Assembly (NCBI RefSeq): GCF_001886715.1
Contig: NZ_CP018082.1
Coordinates: 434,001-498,000 of the forward strand
Length of the DNA: 64,000 bases
Source of the DNA: Nocardia mangyaensis
Lineage (GTDB): Bacteria; Actinomycetota; Actinomycetes; Mycobacteriales; Mycobacteriaceae
Direction of reading: 5' to 3'
Shown: one piece after another, positions 18,198 through 27,053 of the stretch
Layout: the number at the start of each line of letters is the position of its first letter
How positions within the stretch are numbered: position 1 is the first letter of the stretch
The notes under the pieces: model-generated
Databases searched by the model: none
What the model was told of the DNA's origin: nothing
Seen by the model: only the letters and a program-made list of their open reading frames with translations
Translations under genes and position numbers: made by a program

Positions 18198-19063
18198 CAG
18201 GCCGTCCCGCCGAGCGCGTCCATGTCGTCGCCGGTGCCGACCACCACCAGGCGCCCGCGCACCCGCAGCACCTCGACCTCGGTGTTGTAGAGCTCCGAGA
18301 GCGTCTCCGAGGTCATCACCTCGTCGGGTGTGCCGATCCGGAACTCGCCGTCGACCAAGTAGAGGACCCGGTCGACCAGCGGCAGGATCGGGTTGATCTC
18401 GTGCGTCACGAACAGCACCGCGGTGTCGTGTTCCCGGCGCCGCCGGTCGACCAGTTCGGCGACGAGGCGCTGATTGGCCAGATCGAGGCTGAGCAGAGGC
18501 TCGTCGCACAGCAGCACCGACGGATCACCGACCAGCGCCTGGGCGACCCGCAGCCGCTGCTGCTCACCGCCGGAGAGGGTGTCCAGCGGCGCGTGCGCGA
18601 AGCGCCGCGCCCCGACCGCGTCGATGGCCGCCTCGACCCTGCGCGCGCGTTCGCCGCGGCGTCGCCAGCCCAGGCCCCACCGATGCCCGTCGACCCCGAG
18701 GCCGACCAGATCGACCCCGCGCATCTGCACGCCGGCATCGATCGTCTTCTGCTGCGGTACGTAACCGATGCCGGAATTGCCGACGCTGGCCTGCTCGCCC
18801 GCGACCTGGGCTGTGCCGGAACTGAGGTCGAGCCTGCCGAGCAGCACCCGCAGCAGCGAGGTCTTGCCGGAGCCGTTGGGGCCGAGGACCGCGATGAACT
18901 CGCCCGGTGTCACGTCGAGGTCGAGGTCGCGCCACAGGACGCGCTCGCCGAACGACAGCGTGGCCGCGCGCAGGCGGATCGCCGCGTCGGCGGTGTCGGC
19001 CTGCGCGCGGACCGTGGTGGTGGTCTCGGACAGCGCTGCTCCTTCGGTCATCGGCCCCGGCAT
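18197..19063 (-). CDS. Zinc/manganese ABC transporter ATPase (ZnuC family)
   Basis: About 288 residues. Walker A is LGPNGSGKTSLLR, the signature is LSGGEQQRLRVAQAL, Walker B is VLLCDEPLLSLD, and the switch His is in VTHEIN. The Q-loop is GYVPQQ. It powers the permease it overlaps. The start is either the ATG at 19063 (MPGPMTEG), two bases after the binding-protein stop, or the ATG at 19051. A long frame open upstream is antisense-like and not used. The C-terminus is slightly extended. Confidence 0.9.
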   Translation of the reverse strand: MPGPMTEGAALSETTTTVRAQADTADAAIRLRAATLSFGERVLWRDLDLDVTPGEFIAVLGPNGSGKTSLLRVLLGRLDLSSGTAQVAGEQASVGNSGIGYVPQQKTIDAGVQMRGVDLVGLGVDGHRWGLGWRRRGERARRVEAAIDAVGARRFAHAPLDTLSGGEQQRLRVAQALVGDPSVLLCDEPLLSLDLANQRLVAELVDRRRREHDTAVLFVTHEINPILPLVDRVLYLVDGEFRIGTPDEVMTSETLSELYNTEVEVLRVRGRLVVVGTGDDMDALGGTA

Positions 19064-19065
19064 GG

Positions 19066-19950
19066 TCAGTTCAGTGCTGCGGCGAGCGCTTCGGCATTGG
19101 CGGTCTGCCACTGCACGTAGTCGACGCCCTCGGGCAGGGTCTCGGTCAGCTCGACGATCGCGATGCCCGCGTTCTCCGCGGCGGCCCGCAGGTCCTGGGT
19201 GATCTTGTCCTGGGTCTGGGTGTTGTAGATCACGGCCTTCACCTGGTTGCCGGTGATCAGGTCGCGGGTGGCGGCCACGGCGGCGGGCGAGGGGTCGGTC
19301 TCCTGCTCGATCGCTTCCTGGAACTCGTGCGGTGTCTTGTCCTGCACGGTCGCGGCCAGCAGCAGGTAGTGCGCCAGCGGCTCGGACTGGGCGACGGGCG
19401 CGTTCGGGTGCTGGGTGGCGATGGTGCCGGTGATGGCGCTGATGCCCATCAGCTGATTCTTGAAAGCGACCGCGCGGTCGGTGTAGCCGCCCGCGTTGGT
19501 GGCGTCGATCTCGCCGAGTTCGGCGGCGATCCGGTCGGCGACCGCGGCGACGGTGGTGACGTCGTACCAGACGTGCTCGTTCTCGTCGCTCTTGTCCGAG
19601 CGCTCCTCGAAGGCTTCGACGGTGCGCTTGTCCTTGCCCGAGATGGCCTTCTCGATGAACTCGTCGTAGTGGCCGCCGTTGAACACGACCAGGTCGGCAT
19701 CGCTGATCTTGGCGGTGTCGGAGGCCGTGGTCTCGAACGAGTGCGGGTCGGCGGCGGGGTCGCTGATGATCGAGGTCACCTCGATGTCCGGGCCCGCGAC
19801 CGCGGTGGCGATGGAGCCCCACACATTGGTCGAGGCGACGATCGAGAGACCGTCCTGATCGTCGGAGCCGCTACCGCAGGCGGTGAGGACGACCGCGGTC
19901 ACCACTCCTGCCGTGAGACCGGCACAAATGCGGGCGAATCGAGTGTTCAC
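19066..19950 (-). CDS. Zinc ABC transporter substrate-binding lipoprotein (ZnuA/TroA cluster A-I)
   Basis: A 294-residue lipoprotein with signal peptide and lipobox LTAC (lipidated C25). The cluster A-I metal-binding fold is visible: STNVWGSIATAVAG, metal-ligand segment DPHSFETT, NEHVWYDV, the long backbone helix, and a YNTQTQDK segment near the C-terminal Asp/Glu site. It hands metal to the downstream-encoded permease. There is no long His-rich loop, and only short acidic loops such as SDKSDENEHVW. It is the first gene after the Zur-like operator at 19998-20025. Confidence 0.9.
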   Translation of the reverse strand: MNTRFARICAGLTAGVVTAVVLTACGSGSDDQDGLSIVASTNVWGSIATAVAGPDIEVTSIISDPAADPHSFETTASDTAKISDADLVVFNGGHYDEFIEKAISGKDKRTVEAFEERSDKSDENEHVWYDVTTVAAVADRIAAELGEIDATNAGGYTDRAVAFKNQLMGISAITGTIATQHPNAPVAQSEPLAHYLLLAATVQDKTPHEFQEAIEQETDPSPAAVAATRDLITGNQVKAVIYNTQTQDKITQDLRAAAENAGIAIVELTETLPEGVDYVQWQTANAEALAAALN

Positions 19951-19997
19951 GCGGAGCTCCTGGCAGTGCTGATCCAGGGCACGTGTGCCCTAGATCA

Positions 19998-20025
19998 TAA
20001 TGGAAACCGTTACCGTTTTAGATTA
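19998..20025. promoter_or_regulatory. Zur-like palindromic operator of the zinc importer
   Basis: A 28-base imperfect palindrome made of two half-sites of the form TAATnnAAAnCG facing each other (left 19998-20009, right 20014-20025 on the opposite strand). It lies 48 bases before the binding-protein start. Position and form fit a Zur/Fur-family operator that represses zinc uptake. Zur itself is not in the window. Confidence 0.65.
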
Positions 20026-20091
20026 GCAGGATCTCTGCTGATCAGGCGAACGAGGCGGCTGGTCTCGTGAGCACATGGGTAACTCGCCGGG

Positions 20092-20129
20092 CACCGGCCG
20101 ACGTTCCCTGTCGAGAACGTCGGCCGGTG
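20092..20129 (-). terminator. Hairpin after the OtsB-GH15 fusion gene
   Basis: Perfect 15-bp arms CACCGGCCGACGTTC (20092-20106) and GAACGTCGGCCGGTG (20115-20129) with an eight-base loop, 19 bases downstream of the stop on the minus strand. No U-tract. Confidence 0.7.
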
Positions 20130-20147
20130 GCTGGAGGCTCCCCGCGC

Positions 20148-22733
20148 CTAGATCTGGCCAGAAGTCACGGGGAGGCGGATCTGCTGGCTGAGCAACTGGG
20201 CGCAGCGCAGGAGCCCGAGGTGGCTGTAGGCCTGCGGGTGGTTGCCGAGGGAGCGTTCGGCTACCGGGTCGTACTCCTCGCTGAGCAGGCCGGTGGGGCC
20301 CGCGGCGGCGACGAGCTGGGCGAACAGGGCCTCGGCATCGGAGCGACGGCCGATCAGCAGGTACGCCTCGACGAGCCAGGCGGCGCACAGGTGGAACCCG
20401 CCCTCGCCGCCGGGGAGGCCGTCGTCGTGGTGGTACCGGTAGACGGTCGCGCCGCTGCGCAGTTCGGCCTCGGTCGCCACCACGGTCGCCGCGAAGCGCG
20501 GGTCGGCGGGGTCGATCAGGCCGCTCAGGCCGATGTGCAGGGTGGCCGCGTCCAGGTCGGTGCCTTCGTAGGCGGCAGTGTAGGACTGCACCTCGTCGTT
20601 CCAGCCCTTGGCCTTCACCTCGTCGGCGATGGTGTCGCGCAGGGTCACCCACTCGGGGGCGGCGGGGCGGTCGAAGCGCTCGGCCAGGGTCAGCGCGCGA
20701 TCGATCGTCAGCCAGCCCATCACCTTGGAGTACACGTGATGACGCGGGTTGCCGCGGATCTCCCAGATGCCGTGGTCGGGCTCGGTCCAGCGCCGCTGCA
20801 CCGCCGAGACCATGGCGTGCACCAGTTCCCAGTCGGCGTCGGGCAGCGCCTTGCCCGGTTCGGTCGCGCCCTGGCGCTCGCGCTCCTGGGCCATCGAGGT
20901 GATCAGGTCGACGATCGGCCCGAACACGTCGAGCTGCACCTGCATGTTGGCCGCGTTGCCCACCCGCACCGGCCGCGAACCGGCATAGCCGGGCAGCAGG
21001 TCGATGACGGCCTCGGGCGGCAGCGTCTCGCCGTAGATCGTGTACAGCGGGTGCAGCCGCTCGGGACCGGGCAGCGTGGCGAGCACCTTGTGCACCCACT
21101 CGAGGAATTCCTCGGCCTCGGTCAGCGAGCCGAGCGTCACCAGCGCCTGCGCGGTCAGCGAGGCGTCGCGCAGCCAGCAGTAGCGGTAGTCCCAGTTGCG
21201 CACGCCGCCGATGTCCTCGGGCAGCGAAGTGGTCGCGGCCGCCAGGATCGAGCCCGACGGGCGGTGCACGAGCCCGCGCAGGGTCAGTGCCGAGCGCTTC
21301 ATCAGGTCCGGCTTGAGCGGGGGCAGCTGCAACCCGGCCGCCCACTGCGACCAGTACTGCTCGGCGATCTGCCGACGCTGCCGTTCCGGCGTCATCGACG
21401 GGGCGAGATCGGCGGTACCGCAACGCAATTCGAGCACAACCGGCTCCACGGAAGGATCGACCACCGCGCGCGCCTGCTCATAGGTGCCGTCGGAGACGAT
21501 CTCCCACTCGACACCGGGAGAGCGCAGCACCATCGGGTCGTTGGTGCCGCTGACCCGAAGCCCGTTGCGCACGGCCTCGATCCGCACCTGGACCTGCCCG
21601 AACTCCGGTCGCGGCGCGAAGGTCACGACGGCCTTCGCGTCGCCGGTGATCACCCGGGTCAGGTCGGTGCGGTTGGGTGCCACGTCGTGCGGCAGGTAGT
21701 CCACCACACCCAAACTGGCCCAGCGGGTTTCGACCGTCATCGTGCCGTCCACGTACCGCTGCGACAGCGGCAGTCCGGCGCGTTCGGGTGCCACGGTGAA
21801 GTGCCCGGCCGCGTTGCCGCCGAGCAGATGCGCGAAGACCGCCGCCGAATCCGGTTCGGGATGACAGAACCAGGTCACCGTCGCGTCGGGGGTCAGCAGC
21901 GCGACCGAGCGCGGGCTGGCCAGCATGGTCAGCCGCTCGATGCGCGGGGCGCTCGCCCCCGCCAGCCAGGTCCGGCGCTCCTCGGCCAGGAAGGCCAGCG
22001 CCCGAGCCACGTCCTCGGTGGACTCGACCCGCAGCTTGGCCAGGCTCTCGCCCTCGCCGACCTTGATCCCGACGTCGGGGCCCGAGAGTACCCGGAACGC
22101 CTTCTCGTCGGTGACGTCGTCGCCGAAGAACACGGCGGCCGAGGCGCTTTCCTGGTGCCGGATGGTGTCCAGGGCGGTGCCCTTGTCGGTGGGGATCACC
22201 GCGAGCTCGATCACCGCCTTGCCCTCGGTCACCTGCACGCCCACCCAGCAGGCGGGGCCCTGGCGAACCGAATTCAGTGCGCGCCTGCCGATCTCGGGGC
22301 TGGCATTGCGCACGTGCAGGGCGGCGCTGGCCGGTTTGGTCTCGACCGTCACGCCGGGGTTCTCGGCCGCGATCCGCGCGAACGCGGTCTGGATCTCGGC
22401 GAGCAACTGCTTGGCATCGTTGTCGATGGCGTGCACGAAGCCGACGTCGAACTCCGAGCCGTGGCTGCCGATCAGCTGCACCTCGACCGGCAGGCGCGAC
22501 AGCGCGGCCAGATCACGTAGTGCCCGACCGGAAATCACCGCGGCCGTCGTGTTCGCCAACCCCGCCAGCGCGCGTAACGCGCTCACCGATTCCCGTTGGG
22601 GAAACGCTTTCGCGGGGTCGGACACGATCGGGGCAATAGTCCCGTCGTAGTCCGAGGCAACCAAGAGCCGTGGCACGCGCGCAACCGACGCCAGTGCACG
22701 GCGGACTTCCAAGGGCAGATCCTGTGCGCTCAC
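20148..22733 (-). CDS. Fusion: trehalose-6-phosphate phosphatase (OtsB) plus GH15 glucosidase/trehalase
   Basis: An 861-residue two-domain protein. Residues about 1-260 are a HAD phosphatase of the OtsB type: DYDGT at 28-32 (nucleophile D28, acid D30), ISGR, GSHGSEFD, KPASAALHVRNA and GDDVTDEKAF. Residues about 270-861 are a GH15 (glucoamylase/trehalase-like) domain with WDYRYCWLRDASLTAQAL, the general-acid segment DHGIWEIRGNPRHHVYSKVMGWLTIDRAL and the second acid in LLSEEYDP. The first domain should release trehalose from trehalose-6-phosphate and the second could hydrolyse trehalose or another alpha-glucoside. The GTG start lies six bases after TAGGTT (22740-22745), which fits a leaderless mRNA. 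It stands alone. Confidence 0.88.
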   Translation of the reverse strand: MSAQDLPLEVRRALASVARVPRLLVASDYDGTIAPIVSDPAKAFPQRESVSALRALAGLANTTAAVISGRALRDLAALSRLPVEVQLIGSHGSEFDVGFVHAIDNDAKQLLAEIQTAFARIAAENPGVTVETKPASAALHVRNASPEIGRRALNSVRQGPACWVGVQVTEGKAVIELAVIPTDKGTALDTIRHQESASAAVFFGDDVTDEKAFRVLSGPDVGIKVGEGESLAKLRVESTEDVARALAFLAEERRTWLAGASAPRIERLTMLASPRSVALLTPDATVTWFCHPEPDSAAVFAHLLGGNAAGHFTVAPERAGLPLSQRYVDGTMTVETRWASLGVVDYLPHDVAPNRTDLTRVITGDAKAVVTFAPRPEFGQVQVRIEAVRNGLRVSGTNDPMVLRSPGVEWEIVSDGTYEQARAVVDPSVEPVVLELRCGTADLAPSMTPERQRRQIAEQYWSQWAAGLQLPPLKPDLMKRSALTLRGLVHRPSGSILAAATTSLPEDIGGVRNWDYRYCWLRDASLTAQALVTLGSLTEAEEFLEWVHKVLATLPGPERLHPLYTIYGETLPPEAVIDLLPGYAGSRPVRVGNAANMQVQLDVFGPIVDLITSMAQERERQGATEPGKALPDADWELVHAMVSAVQRRWTEPDHGIWEIRGNPRHHVYSKVMGWLTIDRALTLAERFDRPAAPEWVTLRDTIADEVKAKGWNDEVQSYTAAYEGTDLDAATLHIGLSGLIDPADPRFAATVVATEAELRSGATVYRYHHDDGLPGGEGGFHLCAAWLVEAYLLIGRRSDAEALFAQLVAAAGPTGLLSEEYDPVAERSLGNHPQAYSHLGLLRCAQLLSQQIRLPVTSGQI

Positions 22734-23077
22734 GCATCCAACCTAGTGATGGGAGGAGTTGATCAGGGGGCGCGAAAAACAATACTGCGTCAATTTTGCC
22801 GCGCGGACGGCGCGGCGGGTTGTGCGCTCGCGTGGCCGACGCTCGCTCGCGATCTCGCGGCTAATTCCGGGCTCCCAGCCGATGGCGCGGGCAGGCGTCG
22901 GCCGAGCTCACCGCGCTCGCGGACCGGTCGGCGAGGCGCGCGGAGCTGGTAGGTGCGCTGTTACGCATATGCGACGTCGGCTATGCATCTTCTCACTGGA
23001 AGGCGCACAGCCGACGTGTGTCAACAGGCGTGGGCGATTTGTGACGATGTTGCCGCGGTATCGGCGGTGTCGCGGTG
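22734..23077. other. 344-base intergenic region between kstR and the OtsB-GH15 gene
   Basis: No gene supported. It contains the leaderless -10 box of the fusion gene (22740-22745) and a 9-bp inverted repeat, ACGTCGGCT (22974-22982) with AGCCGACGT (23009-23017), 61 bases past the kstR stop, which could end kstR transcription. Nothing else recognised. Confidence 0.5.
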
Positions 23078-23692
23078 CTACCCGCGATCGCCCAGCAACA
23101 GATCGACGGTCAGCTCGAGCCGTTCGGTGACATCGGTCGCGGAGGCGCGGCGGGTGAGCCACGCGACAAGGTTGGACAGCCACACATCGGAGATGACGCG
23201 GGCGATGGCGAGCTGGCGGTCGTCGGGTTCGCCGTCGCTCATGGCGCGGGCGAAGACACGGTCCATCACCTTGCCGACCCGGTCCACCTCGGCGGCCGCG
23301 GAGGCGTCGGCGAACATGAACGCGCGGGTCATGGCCTCGGTGAGCAGCGGGTCGCGCTGCATCATCCGGGTGATCTGGGTGAGCAGGCCGTGCATGCGCT
23401 CGGACGGCCCGTCGCCGGGTAGTGGCCTGCGCTTGCCCTCGAACTGCTCGAATTCCCTGGCCAGCGCCGAGACCAGCAGGTGGACCTTGGACGGGAAATA
23501 GCGGTACAGCGTGCCGACGGCGACATCGGCGCGCTCGGCGACAGCGCGCATCTGCACGGCGTCGTAGCCGCCCTTGGAAGCCAACGCGAGCGTGGCGTCG
23601 AGAATGCGCTTGCGGCGTTCGCGCTGTGCGGAAGAACTCAGCTCGTCCTCGGACAGTGTCGTCACGGTGGGCGTGGGGGCAGGACTGTCCAT
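23078..23692 (-). CDS. kstR: TetR-family cholesterol repressor KstR
   Basis: About 204 residues and strongly similar to M. tuberculosis KstR (Rv3574). The HTH region SAQRERRKRILDATLALASKGGYDAVQMRAVAERADVAVGTLYRYFPSKVHLLVSAL is nearly identical in character, and the ligand domain ends VISDVWLSNLVAWLTRRASATDVTERL. KstR represses side-chain and ring A/B sterol genes and is released by CoA thioesters of sterol intermediates. The ATG at 23692 has AAAGGG eight bases upstream. It diverges from fadE34 across a perfect KstR box and so is autoregulated. Confidence 0.95.
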   Translation of the reverse strand: MDSPAPTPTVTTLSEDELSSSAQRERRKRILDATLALASKGGYDAVQMRAVAERADVAVGTLYRYFPSKVHLLVSALAREFEQFEGKRRPLPGDGPSERMHGLLTQITRMMQRDPLLTEAMTRAFMFADASAAAEVDRVGKVMDRVFARAMSDGEPDDRQLAIARVISDVWLSNLVAWLTRRASATDVTERLELTVDLLLGDRG

Positions 23693-23799
23693 CGTGGAAA
23701 CCCTTTCGCTGCGTTCTTTTCGTCGGCGGTGCCGCACGCCACTGTGCGCCTGGAGCATCCGTCAGTGTAGGTCTCTTGACTTACACCCGGCCCAGATAT

Positions 23800-23813
23800 T
23801 AGAACATGTTCTA
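23800..23813. promoter_or_regulatory. KstR operator between kstR and fadE34
   Basis: TAGAACATGTTCTA is a perfect palindrome that fits the KstR consensus TnnAACnnGTTnnA. It is 36 bases before fadE34 and 108 before kstR, so one site can control both. Confidence 0.93.
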
Positions 23814-23848
23814 GGAGTGGGAGCCACGCCGGAAGGGCGGATTTTCTT

Positions 23849-25969
23849 GTGACCATCGCCACCACTGACGAGCATAAAGCCGCCGCGGAGTCGCTGCGGG
23901 GCTGGGCGAGTTCGGTCGCGCCGATTGCAACAATGCGGGCCCGCGGTGCGGGCAGCTGGCAGGAGTATTGGCCCGCGTTGTCGGAGTTCGGCCTGTTCGG
24001 GGTCGCCCTCGACGAGGAGCACGGTGGCCTCGGCGGCACCGTCGCCGACCTGGCCGTGCTGCTGGAACAGACCGCCGCCGACCTGGTCGGCGGTCCGGTC
24101 CTGGCCACCGCGCTGGCCGGATTGATCACCGAGGGCACTGTGTCCGACGGCACGCCGTGCGCGGTCGCCGTGCCGACCGCGGAATTCACCGCCACCGCGG
24201 TGGGTTCGGATGCCGACGGCTGGACCGTCACCGGCACGTGGGATTTCGTCTACGGCGCCGACCAGCAGACCCAGGTCCTGGTTCCGGCGACCACCGAGGA
24301 CGGCACCCGCTGGTTGCTGATTCCGCCTGCGGCGGTGACGATTACGCCGCTGGCCAACTCGGACCACACAGTGCCGCTGGCGCAGGTGAGCGCCACCGGG
24401 GCCGCGGCCGCGTCGAGCTTCGCGCCCAGCGTCGATGTCACCGACCTGTTCGTCACCCTCGCGGTGTCGGAGCTGGCCGGGATCGCCGGCTGGTGCCTGC
24501 GCACCGCGGTCGACTACGCCAAGGTTCGTGAGCAGTTCGGCAAGCCGATCGGCAGTTTCCAGTCGATCAAGCACCTGTGCGCGTGGATGCTGTGCCGCAC
24601 CGAGCTGATCCGCGCCGTCGCCGCCGACGCGGCCGCCGCGATCGACTCCGGCGGGGCCGAACTGCCCATCGCCGCCGCCGTCGCCGCGGCCACCGCGCTC
24701 GACGCCGCGGTCGACACCGCCAAGGACGCCATCCAGGTGCTCGGCGGCATCGGCTTCACCTGGGAGCACGACGCGCACTTCTACCTGCGCCGGGCCAGCG
24801 CCCTGCGGCAGCTGCTCGGCGGATCGGCACGCTGGCGGGCCAGGGTCGCCGAGCTCACCAGGGCCGGGCAGCGTCGCACCACCGGCGCCGAGCGTGTCCT
24901 CGGCGACGCGACGGCCGACGCCGACGTGGCCGCCGAGATCGCCGACATCGCCGCCCTGCCCGCGGGCGAACAGCCTGCCGCGCTGGTCAGGGCGGGTCTG
25001 GTCATGCCGCACTGGCCCGCGCCCTACGGCCGCGCGGCCGACCCGATGACCTGCCTGCAGATCGCCGAACAGCTGCGCCGTGCCGGTCTGGAGACCCCCG
25101 ACCTGGCCATCGCCGGCTGGGCGGTGCCGACGCTGCTGCGGTTCGGCAGCCAGGCCCAGATCGACCGTTTCGTCCGCCCGACGCTGCACGGTGAGGTGAT
25201 CTGGTGCCAGCTGTTCAGCGAACCCGGCGCCGGTTCCGATCTCGCCGCCCTGCGCACCACCGCCGAGAAGGTGGACGGTGGCTGGGTGCTGCGCGGTCAG
25301 AAGGTGTGGACCTCGCTGGGCTCCACCGCGAACTGGGGCATCTGTCTGGCCCGCACCGATCCGGCGGTGGCCAAGCATCGCGGGATCAGCTACTTCCTCG
25401 TCGACATGCGCACCGCGGGCGTGCAGGTGCGTCCGCTGGTGCAGATCACCGGCGAGGACCGATTCAGCGAGGTCTTCCTCGACGACGTGTTCGTCCCCGA
25501 CGACTGCCTGGTCGGCGCGCTGAACAACGGGTGGAAGATCGCGCGCACCACGTTGTCGGCCGAGCGGGTCGCCATGGGCGGCGGTGGAATCGGTGGCGCG
25601 CTCGAAACGCTGCTGGACCGTTTCCCGCCCGGCGGATGGGGAACTGAACTGCGGGAGGACCGTTTCGGCGCCCTGATCACCTCCTCGATCGCTGGTTCGT
25701 TGCTCGAACAGCGGATCGCGGTGGCGACGATGGCCGGAGTCGACGCGGGCGCCCAAGCCAGCGTCCGCAAGCTCGTCGGTGTCCGGCATCGCCAGGACCT
25801 GGCGGAATACGCCTTGGAACTGACCGGTCCGGAAGGTTCTCTGGATGGCGACGCTCTGAAAGAATTCTTGCTCACACGCTGTCTCTCCATCGCGGGCGGT
25901 ACCGAGCAGATCCTGTTGACCGTGGCCGCCGAACGGATTCTCGGCCTGCCGCGCGATGCGGACAGTTAG
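23849..25969 (+). CDS. fadE34: Two-domain acyl-CoA dehydrogenase FadE34 (ChsE3-type)
   Basis: 706 residues made of two consecutive acyl-CoA dehydrogenase units: about 1-340 (ends GGIGFTWEHDAHFYLRRASALRQL) and about 355-706 (FAD segment QLFSEPGAGSDLAALRTT, then KVWTSLGSTANW; ends GGTEQILLTVAAERILGLPRD). FadE34 of M. tuberculosis has the same fused build and length and dehydrogenates the C24 sterol-CoA side-chain intermediate. It is the first gene of a six-gene run (fadE34-fadE28-fadE29-chsH2-chsH1-ltp2) under the KstR box at 23800. The GTG start lies after GGAAGG. Confidence 0.93.
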   Translation: MTIATTDEHKAAAESLRGWASSVAPIATMRARGAGSWQEYWPALSEFGLFGVALDEEHGGLGGTVADLAVLLEQTAADLVGGPVLATALAGLITEGTVSDGTPCAVAVPTAEFTATAVGSDADGWTVTGTWDFVYGADQQTQVLVPATTEDGTRWLLIPPAAVTITPLANSDHTVPLAQVSATGAAAASSFAPSVDVTDLFVTLAVSELAGIAGWCLRTAVDYAKVREQFGKPIGSFQSIKHLCAWMLCRTELIRAVAADAAAAIDSGGAELPIAAAVAAATALDAAVDTAKDAIQVLGGIGFTWEHDAHFYLRRASALRQLLGGSARWRARVAELTRAGQRRTTGAERVLGDATADADVAAEIADIAALPAGEQPAALVRAGLVMPHWPAPYGRAADPMTCLQIAEQLRRAGLETPDLAIAGWAVPTLLRFGSQAQIDRFVRPTLHGEVIWCQLFSEPGAGSDLAALRTTAEKVDGGWVLRGQKVWTSLGSTANWGICLARTDPAVAKHRGISYFLVDMRTAGVQVRPLVQITGEDRFSEVFLDDVFVPDDCLVGALNNGWKIARTTLSAERVAMGGGGIGGALETLLDRFPPGGWGTELREDRFGALITSSIAGSLLEQRIAVATMAGVDAGAQASVRKLVGVRHRQDLAEYALELTGPEGSLDGDALKEFLLTRCLSIAGGTEQILLTVAAERILGLPRDADS

Positions 25970-25988
25970 CTCGATGAGGGAGGACGCC

Positions 25989-27053
25989 GTGGACTTCACC
26001 CGCGACGAAAGTGCCGACGCCGTAGCCGAGGTGGTCGTGAGCCTGCTCGAACGAGAGCAGGCGCGCGACATGGAATTGTGGCCCAGTCTGATCGACTCCG
26101 GCTTGCTCGCGGTCCCTGTGCCCGAGCGCTTCGGCGGCGACGGCATGGGTCTGCTCGAGGTGTCGGCCCTGCTCATGGAGCTGGCCACCGATGCCGTCGC
26201 GGTGCCCGCGCTGCCGACCTTCGGGTTCGGTGTGCTGCCACTGCTGCCGGTGCTGTCGGACGCGCTCTCCGAGCGCGTGCTGGCCGAGGTCGGCAAGGGC
26301 ATCGTGCTCACCGCCGCGCTGAACGAACCCGGCGCGCCGTTCACCACCGCACCCGCCACCACCGCGGTCCGCGCGGGCGAGACGGTGCGGATCAGCGGCC
26401 GCAAGGTCGGCGTGATCTACGCCGAGCAGGCGCGCTGGATCCTGGTGCCCACCGATGCCGGTGTGGCACTGGTGGATTCGGTCGCACCGGGACTCGAGAT
26501 CATTCCGGTCGCCGGTTCGGCGGGCATCCCGGAGGCGACGCTGGTCCTCGACGAGGTCGAGATCCCGGCCGACCAACTGCTGCCCGACGCCCTGCCCGGC
26601 CTGCACCGCCACGCCCTGGCCACCATCGGCGCGGTCGCCGACGGCCTGCTCAAGGGCGCGCTCACGCTCACCGCCGAGCACGTGCGCACCAGGGAGCAGT
26701 TCGGCAGGCCACTGGCCGAGTTCCAGGCGGTGGCCCAGCAGATCGCCGACCTGTACGTGGTCTCGCGCACCCTGCACGTGGCCGCCGAATCGGCGTGCTG
26801 GGCGCTGGCCCAGGACGATCCCTCGCCCGAGCACCAGGGGCGCATCGACGAGGATCTCGACGTGCTCGCCTACTGGGCGGCGTCGGAGGTTCCGCGCGCC
26901 ATGCAGCACTGTCACCACCTGCATGGTGGGCTCGGGGTGGATATCACCCACCCGATGCACCGGTACTACTCACAGGCCAAAGACCTCGCCCGTCTGCTCG
27001 GCGGTGCGGGCCTGCGGCTCGACCTTCTGGGGGCAAGATGTTCATCGATCTGA
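25989..27053 (+). CDS. fadE28: Acyl-CoA dehydrogenase subunit FadE28 (ChsE1)
   Basis: A 354-residue subunit that, with FadE29, forms the heterotetrameric dehydrogenase for the three-carbon sterol side chain (3-oxo-pregnene-20-carboxyl-CoA step). The family ending HHLHGGLGVDITHPMHRYYSQAKDLARLLGG followed by LGARCSSI is retained, and LPVPERFGGDGMGL-like N-terminal segments match. The GTG at 25989 is chosen because AGGGAGG lies five bases upstream and gives the family N-terminus MDF. Its 3' end overlaps fadE29 by 16 bases. Confidence 0.93.
   Translation: MDFTRDESADAVAEVVVSLLEREQARDMELWPSLIDSGLLAVPVPERFGGDGMGLLEVSALLMELATDAVAVPALPTFGFGVLPLLPVLSDALSERVLAEVGKGIVLTAALNEPGAPFTTAPATTAVRAGETVRISGRKVGVIYAEQARWILVPTDAGVALVDSVAPGLEIIPVAGSAGIPEATLVLDEVEIPADQLLPDALPGLHRHALATIGAVADGLLKGALTLTAEHVRTREQFGRPLAEFQAVAQQIADLYVVSRTLHVAAESACWALAQDDPSPEHQGRIDEDLDVLAYWAASEVPRAMQHCHHLHGGLGVDITHPMHRYYSQAKDLARLLGGAGLRLDLLGARCSSI

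Noticed and set aside
20067..22520. Long open frame (817 codons) on the plus strand opposite the OtsB-GH15 gene
   Set aside because: It is antisense to a clearly conserved enzyme, composed of Gly/Arg/His-rich translation without any domain, a known effect of high-GC codon bias.
22908..23183. Short minus-strand Arg-rich frame behind kstR
   Set aside because: Overlaps the end of kstR in another frame, low complexity, no motif.
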